A stretch of DNA of 64,000 bases from Vigna angularis (Eukaryota; Streptophyta; Magnoliopsida; Fabales; Fabaceae): NCBI RefSeq assembly GCF_016808095.1, contig NC_068970.1, forward strand, positions 10,956,501 to 11,020,500, given 5' to 3'. Below, piece after piece: positions 59,101 through 64,000 of the stretch (position 1 is the first letter of the stretch; every line of letters starts with the position of its first letter). Under the pieces are notes generated by a model. The model did not search any database and had not been told where the DNA came from. It was given only the letters and a program-made list of their open reading frames with translations. A program made the position numbers and the translations under genes.

Positions 59101-62100
59101 GTTTTCTTTCAAATAATGATGACAGTGTCCAGGAAGAGTTTAGTCAATAACAGTTACGACTTTTATTTTCTTAAATCACGCTCAAACTTTGAAAAGATGC
59201 AGGATATATTGCCAAGATAAATACTATGAGAATAACTCCTAGTCCGGCTGCCCATTTTTGCTTGGTTTTGCAGCAATTTGATGTTAAAAATGTTCTTTCC
59301 TTCATGGAGACTCATAAAAGGAAGTCTTTCTCCCATATTTGATTTATGGTGGAAAGAACAAGGTCTCTAGGCTCAAGAAGACTTTGTATGGGTTCAAACA
59401 GTCTCTCCAGGCATGATTTGGAAGATTAGTCAAGGCCATGACATCCGTGAGTTATATAGACAAAGTCAAGGCCCCAAATGGAAATTTCCATCTTCTCCCA
59501 GTTTATGTACACTATGTGATCATTGTAAGTGATGATTAGATAGAAAAACATGCTTTCAAGGAGACGCTTTTGAATTGGAGTTGGTTGGGGTAGCTAAAGT
59601 ACTTCCTTGGGAAGCCAATTGGAAATTATTGATATCAACTTGAGGTGTGTTGTAATACACATATATTTAAGATAGAAAAATTATCTTTCAATTTCTATTG
59701 TAGTTTATCTTTCATAATTTTAAATTTATCTTTTAGACTGGTTTATCTTTTAGGTAAAATATAAACAAAAAGGATAGAAGATATCTTATCTTTTACTATC
59801 TTAGATTAGAGATAGTTCTTTTATTTGTGTGTATGTGTTGAATATGGTAAAAACTATATATGAGATTAATCTCTCTTTTATTGAATATACACATATCATT
59901 TCTTATTACAAATAAAAAATAATAACAAATTAACTAAAAATAAAAACTAAATATAAAATAAAGATAATATATATAACCGTATGCATATATGCACACACTG
60001 AATTACATGTGTTGTAACCTGAACAAAATTGAATTGAAACAAATCAACATGTAAGGAATATTAATAAGTAGATAAAGAGGAGATTAGTTACCAAATGGCG
60101 AATAGCTGGATAGCACAATTATATGAGCAGACGCACGCCTCACTGCATACCAGAGGGGGCTGCTGCTATTGGAGGCCAAATAGGGAGTAGTATATCGGTA
60201 AAGAAAGTTTTTGAAAGGAACAACTTCTCTCTGACAAAGCATATTTGTATAAGGATATTAGAGCCAGGTTAACATTAAATGCAAGTGTATAAATTTCCAA
60301 CATAAGCAACGGGAAAAGATTAGCATCTTAAGTGAATGTGTTGCAACAAATCACATGAATATTTACTTCAGCATCTGTCTTGTGCCAACCATTCACCGAA
60401 ACAGTAAGAAATATCTTATTATGTACAAAACAAGTAGTTGTTTGCTACTTGAAATTTGGGATATATTAAGAGCTACAAAAATAATCAAGTTGTTCATAGC
60501 ATATAAAAGATGTTGCTCCAAAACTGTAGAAATAGTAAGATGGCGTATCAAAGAATATATCTAGTTCACACCAAATAGTTTGATGGAGCTGAAAGTCAGC
60601 TAACTCATATTTTGCAGATGATCATGCATAGTTTTTGAAAAGGAACAAACCAGCTCACACATAGTTAAGAAGAATAAAAAGTAAACATGTTTCTTATACT
60701 TTTCATTTCCTAAAAAAAGAAAAAGAAAGGGAAAGCTGAAACCATGATGATGGTTTATTATTTCATTGATCCCGTAATAATTAGTCCATTTCATTCTATT
60801 AATTTAGTGCAATAAGAACAACTAAGGCACATGATAGACTCAGGTCAGTATATTACCATGTAAGGCATGTAATCTATTTCGTGATTTCCGGCAGACCATA
60901 TCCATGGATGATATGCTGTACTCCTTTCAACAAATCGGCCCCACGTATCCCACCGCAAACCAACATCATTGTATTCGTACCTATCAGCGTAAGAAAGATC
61001 TCCAACATATAAGACAGCCTCCGCTCCACTCTGTATATAATGCTCAAGGGTGGAAAGAGAATTAAACGTTTGGCCCAAATCGCCTGCAATATTTATGCAA
61101 TGATTCATTTATGAGAGCGACAAATTAAAACTTGTGGGAACTCATAGCAAAAGAACATTCTGATAGACATTTTGTGAAATAAGAGTAGAAAGAAACTATA
61201 ATTGAGGATACAGAAAACTATTTTGTAGAAGAACGATCGTGGGAAAGCAGAAAACTTACCAATTATCCCAAATTTGTAGGAAGCATCCGGGTCAATTTTG
61301 GGGGGTGTTTCAAACCAAAATTCTCGAGAAGAATCACCGCTTCCGATTCTGTAGTAGTATTTAGTCTTATACTGAAATGGGGGTATCACTGATTTAATTA
61401 AATGAACACACGTTCTACACACAGAAAGATGAGAATTAACAAGCACAAGATTAATTTAAAAAAGAAAACATATTGTGTATTATGCGTTAGACTTCACTTT
61501 TGAATTGATTCTACTTTTGACATTTCAAGTATAATGCCACTGATGATGATAACTCTACTATCGTAAATTGATCAACAATTACCTCAAGGTCTTCAAGAAC
61601 ACAATGATGAATGTATCCCGACTTGTATTCATGAAAAGTATAGTTTCTAACTGTGCCTTCTAAACTAGTTTGAAATTTACTCTCTGATGTGCCGTATTGT
61701 ACATGGCTGGGCCCTGGTTCATCTGGGGTCACCCATGAGATGATTACAGCTTTTCCATCGTAGTCACCTTGCGTGATGTGCACCTACAGTGGAATTAGTC
61801 AATACAGCAGAGTTTATTTGAATAAAAGGAAAAACATTAGAATGTGAAACTGCTTCAAATATCCAATACGGTTTTCCAAGGAGTAAGATCCTCATCAGAG
61901 TTTCACTAAATACTATTAGCGCATTCATAATAAAATCAGCCTTGTTATTATCACTTACTTGCTGAGGTGCATTATAACCCTTCGGAACTGCAAATGCTTC
62001 ATGATCAAGGGGGAGGTCAACTGCAGGCCACTCTGACCGAATGAAGGAGCTAGTGATCCTAGCACTCCCATCTCTAATAGAAACCAAGAAGACAAAGGAA

Positions 62101-62150
62101 GCAAGAACAAAATTCAGTAACATGGTCTGCTCTCTTCTTTCCATCGGCAT
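56164..62150 (-). CDS. PAP26: PAP26-like purple acid phosphatase
   Basis: Nine coding exons: 62150-61959, 61783-61583, 61371-61260, 61083-60857, 60230-60092, 58579-58359, 58209-58088, 57912-57751, 56236-56164; all GT-AG; 482 aa. A secretory signal ([21 protein letters not shown]) precedes [20 protein letters not shown]. Metal ligands of the binuclear centre are all present: [29 protein letters not shown]. The sequence matches PAP26, a vacuolar/secreted phosphatase that recycles phosphate; this role is by homology. The last exon encodes only 23 aa ([12 protein letters not shown]...) and lies 1.5 kb from exon 8. Start could be Met at 62150 or 62123. The first codon of exon 5 is Arg where I recall Gly. 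A 5'-UTR intron is likely (62188-62654). Confidence 0.93.
57127..57394 (-). mobile_element. Solo LTR in phosphatase intron 8
   Basis: The minus strand reads TGATAGGATATAATG... to GGGTTCCTAACA, with CTTTATATAG and AATAAAG as promoter and poly(A) motifs. The layout resembles the gypsy LTR at 24402-24696 (TGATAGGA start, TTAGTTAGG, then a GGGGG tract after the TATA-like box). Flanks are AATAA and GATAA, a one-mismatch duplication. Confidence 0.55.
59273..59640 (+). pseudogene. Copia reverse-transcriptase relic in phosphatase intron 5
   Basis: The plus strand encodes [19 protein letters not shown], then [15 protein letters not shown], then a decayed catalytic box [12 protein letters not shown]. 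These match the copia RT order (QLDVKNAFLHG, LYGLKQSPRAW, YVDDII). Several stops are present. It is opposite in strand to the host gene. Confidence 0.8.
59647..59915 (+). repeat. Possible LTR remnant next to the RT relic
   Basis: Begins TGTGTTGTAATACACATATA and contains several TTATCTTT repeats. It lies just 3' of the RT relic, where a truncated element's LTR could be. No duplication found. Confidence 0.3.
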
Positions 62151-62187
62151 GAATGTTGTCTTTCTCTGCCTACTGAGTCCTAACCAT

Positions 62188-62654
62188 CTGCATTCAAGAA
62201 TCCCAACGATTGTCACTCATGTTTTACACATAGTACGCCAAATACATTTTGATCTAATCTACATTGAAATAACTTATTTCAAGATAAATCTCCACTGTTC
62301 TGTTCCAATTATCTCTCACGCTGATTCATTTATTTATTTTCACACTCTTTTACCATCGAAAATGGTTCTCATTCTCTGACTAGGTTTGATCTCTACTTGA
62401 ATCCGCTGAATATCAGATCTACACTAGCAATCAATCTAAACATAAGCCAATTCAATCATAAAACAGGCGAAGTTACAGTTGCACAAGGCTTTCCTAATTA
62501 TCGTCTTGATTTTGAACAGCGGTAGGTTCGTGAAGATGCACCACACTCTCCAGAACTCGTAATGATCCACCATGCATCCTTTACTATTAAAACTAAGCGA
62601 GTGATTTATAATCTAGATCCAAGACAAGTGAAAGAGAGATAGAGAGAGATTTAC
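62188..62654 (-). other. Probable 5'-UTR intron of the phosphatase gene
   Basis: On the minus strand the donor is TTCGAG|GTAAATC at 62655/62654 and the acceptor is TTGAATGCAG| at 62188. The leader exon lies to its right, up to about 62720. Confidence 0.6.
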
Positions 62655-62719
62655 CTCGAAATGAAGTATCTGCAGAGAAGACAACGACGGGAAGGCAAGC
62701 AGAGGAAGCAAACGAAAAC

Positions 62720-64000
62720 GAAAACAGAGAGACACGCAGAAGTGAATGATTGGTTATTGGTGATTGATTGAGTTTGAAGGGAAGGTTATGGAGAAGAATG
62801 GTACACGAAAACTAATGCATTTAATGCATTGCTATGCCTTGTCCTCTTCTTCATTCCTTCCATCTTTACATTCTTTTTAAATAAAAATAATATATAAGTT
62901 AAATAATACATAATTAAAATTATAATTGAAGTAATTCTTGATGTCGTTGTTGTTGTCAATTTTGTTCCCTGCATCATTGTATAAGTTGTATTTTCTAAAA
63001 TACTCTTCATTAAAAATTTAAATGTATCATTCCACCTAAGTCCATTGTGTGCAGTTTGTAATATAAGTGAACCAAAGTACGGGTCCTCCCATCCCGTAAT
63101 TTACACTGTTTTTTATGTTGTATAGTATTTTTTAGGATATAATTAAATATTTTGTTAATTATTTTAGTTTATTTAAATTTAAAATTTCATATAAATTTAA
63201 ATATTTTTAATTGAGTCTTTATTAAATTTGTATAATTTATTGAATACTTAAAATTTTATATTTTTTAATTAATCTTCATAATTAGTTCTTTTTCTATTAA
63301 TGAAATAATATGTCATTATTTTGCTACGTAATTACTTATAGCTATCATGATATTATCACCCTCACTAATGTGATCGTCTTTATTATTCAACTCTTTTTCA
63401 ACAAAAGTTACTCATAATTTATATTTATTATAATATAATTTTATATTGCTTACAAAGTTTTATTCTTTTTAGCGCATGAAAACAAATAATAAGATAATGA
63501 TTTGTGTAATTAAAAAAAAATTAAGTAACACATACTCAATTGAAAAAAGAAATAAGTATTTAATAAATAACAAAATTTAAGAAAGATTCAATTAAAAATA
63601 TACAAATTTATAAAAGGCTTAAAACTTAATAAATATTTATTTTATACATATAAATTTAGATTTTATTTTACAATCTATTTTAATATTTTTTTATAGAATA
63701 TCTCCTTATTTATTTATAGTTAATAGTAAATAATTATTTTTTAAAATTTTCTTTTTTAAGCATTATATTTACGATAAATCTTTACTTTTATAAAATAATT
63801 AAAATTTTTTAATTTTTTTAAAATGTAATCAAAAGTTAAATAAACTTATTAATAGACAACTTCTATCAGTTTATCTCAACTTGCCTTATATTTAAAATAT
63901 CTTAATTACTTAAAGATATTTTTTTTAAATAATAATTAATATATCATTCAATTCAAACATTTTAAAAATATAAATAATAAAGAGTACGAGCTTGATTATT
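62720..64000. other. AT-rich sequence upstream of the phosphatase gene
   Basis: The proximal part is presumably the promoter. Beyond about 62880 I see only AT-rich sequence with no gene. Confidence 0.5.

Overview
The window is nuclear DNA of a dicot plant, most likely a legume of the Phaseolus/Vigna type. Intergenic DNA is very AT-rich, genes have GT-AG introns, and LTR retrotransposons, MULE/Tourist-type MITEs and (TA)n microsatellites fill much of the space. The legume assignment is an inference from the style of the repeats and the protein sequences; no search was run.

Four protein-coding genes can be rebuilt exon by exon. (1) 20548-28999 (+): a CRCK3-like membrane-anchored receptor-like kinase (7 exons, 499 aa). 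(2) 29902-34365 (-): a CLC-g-like vacuolar chloride channel (7 exons, 766 aa). (3) 44254-54211 (+): an SYT5/NTMC2T2-type plant synaptotagmin with SMP and two C2 domains (12 exons, 566 aa). Its first intron lacks a GT donor. (4) 56164-62150 (-): a PAP26-like purple acid phosphatase (9 coding exons, 482 aa) with a probable 5'-UTR intron. Genes 1/2 and 3/4 are convergent pairs and genes 2/3 are divergent. The four products act in different processes (immune signalling, vacuolar anion transport, ER-plasma membrane tethering, phosphate recycling); no functional cluster is evident.

Layout: 1-4015 is a Ty1/copia element on the minus strand, cut by the window edge. 4650-6916 is a solo Ogre/Tat-like LTR with a 5-bp target duplication, packed with internal tandem repeats. 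7577-7958 and 11784-12896 are two Mutator-type elements with 9-bp duplications; the second carries GC-rich cargo like a Pack-MULE. 12906-20547 is AT-rich spacer with LTR and fold-back relics. Intron 2 of the kinase gene holds a three-layer retrotransposon nest (copia, deleted Ty3/gypsy, solo copia LTR), each layer with its own duplication. 34366-44253 is gene-poor and contains a 5S-rRNA-like Cassandra-type relic. Introns of the synaptotagmin and phosphatase genes hold a 154-bp triplication, a Tourist-like MITE, a reverse-transcriptase relic and a solo LTR.

I found no evidence of a wholly new biological system. The strongest leads are the synaptotagmin donor-site lesion, the intronic retrotransposon nest, the Pack-MULE-like element, the structured solo LTR and the 5S-like relic.
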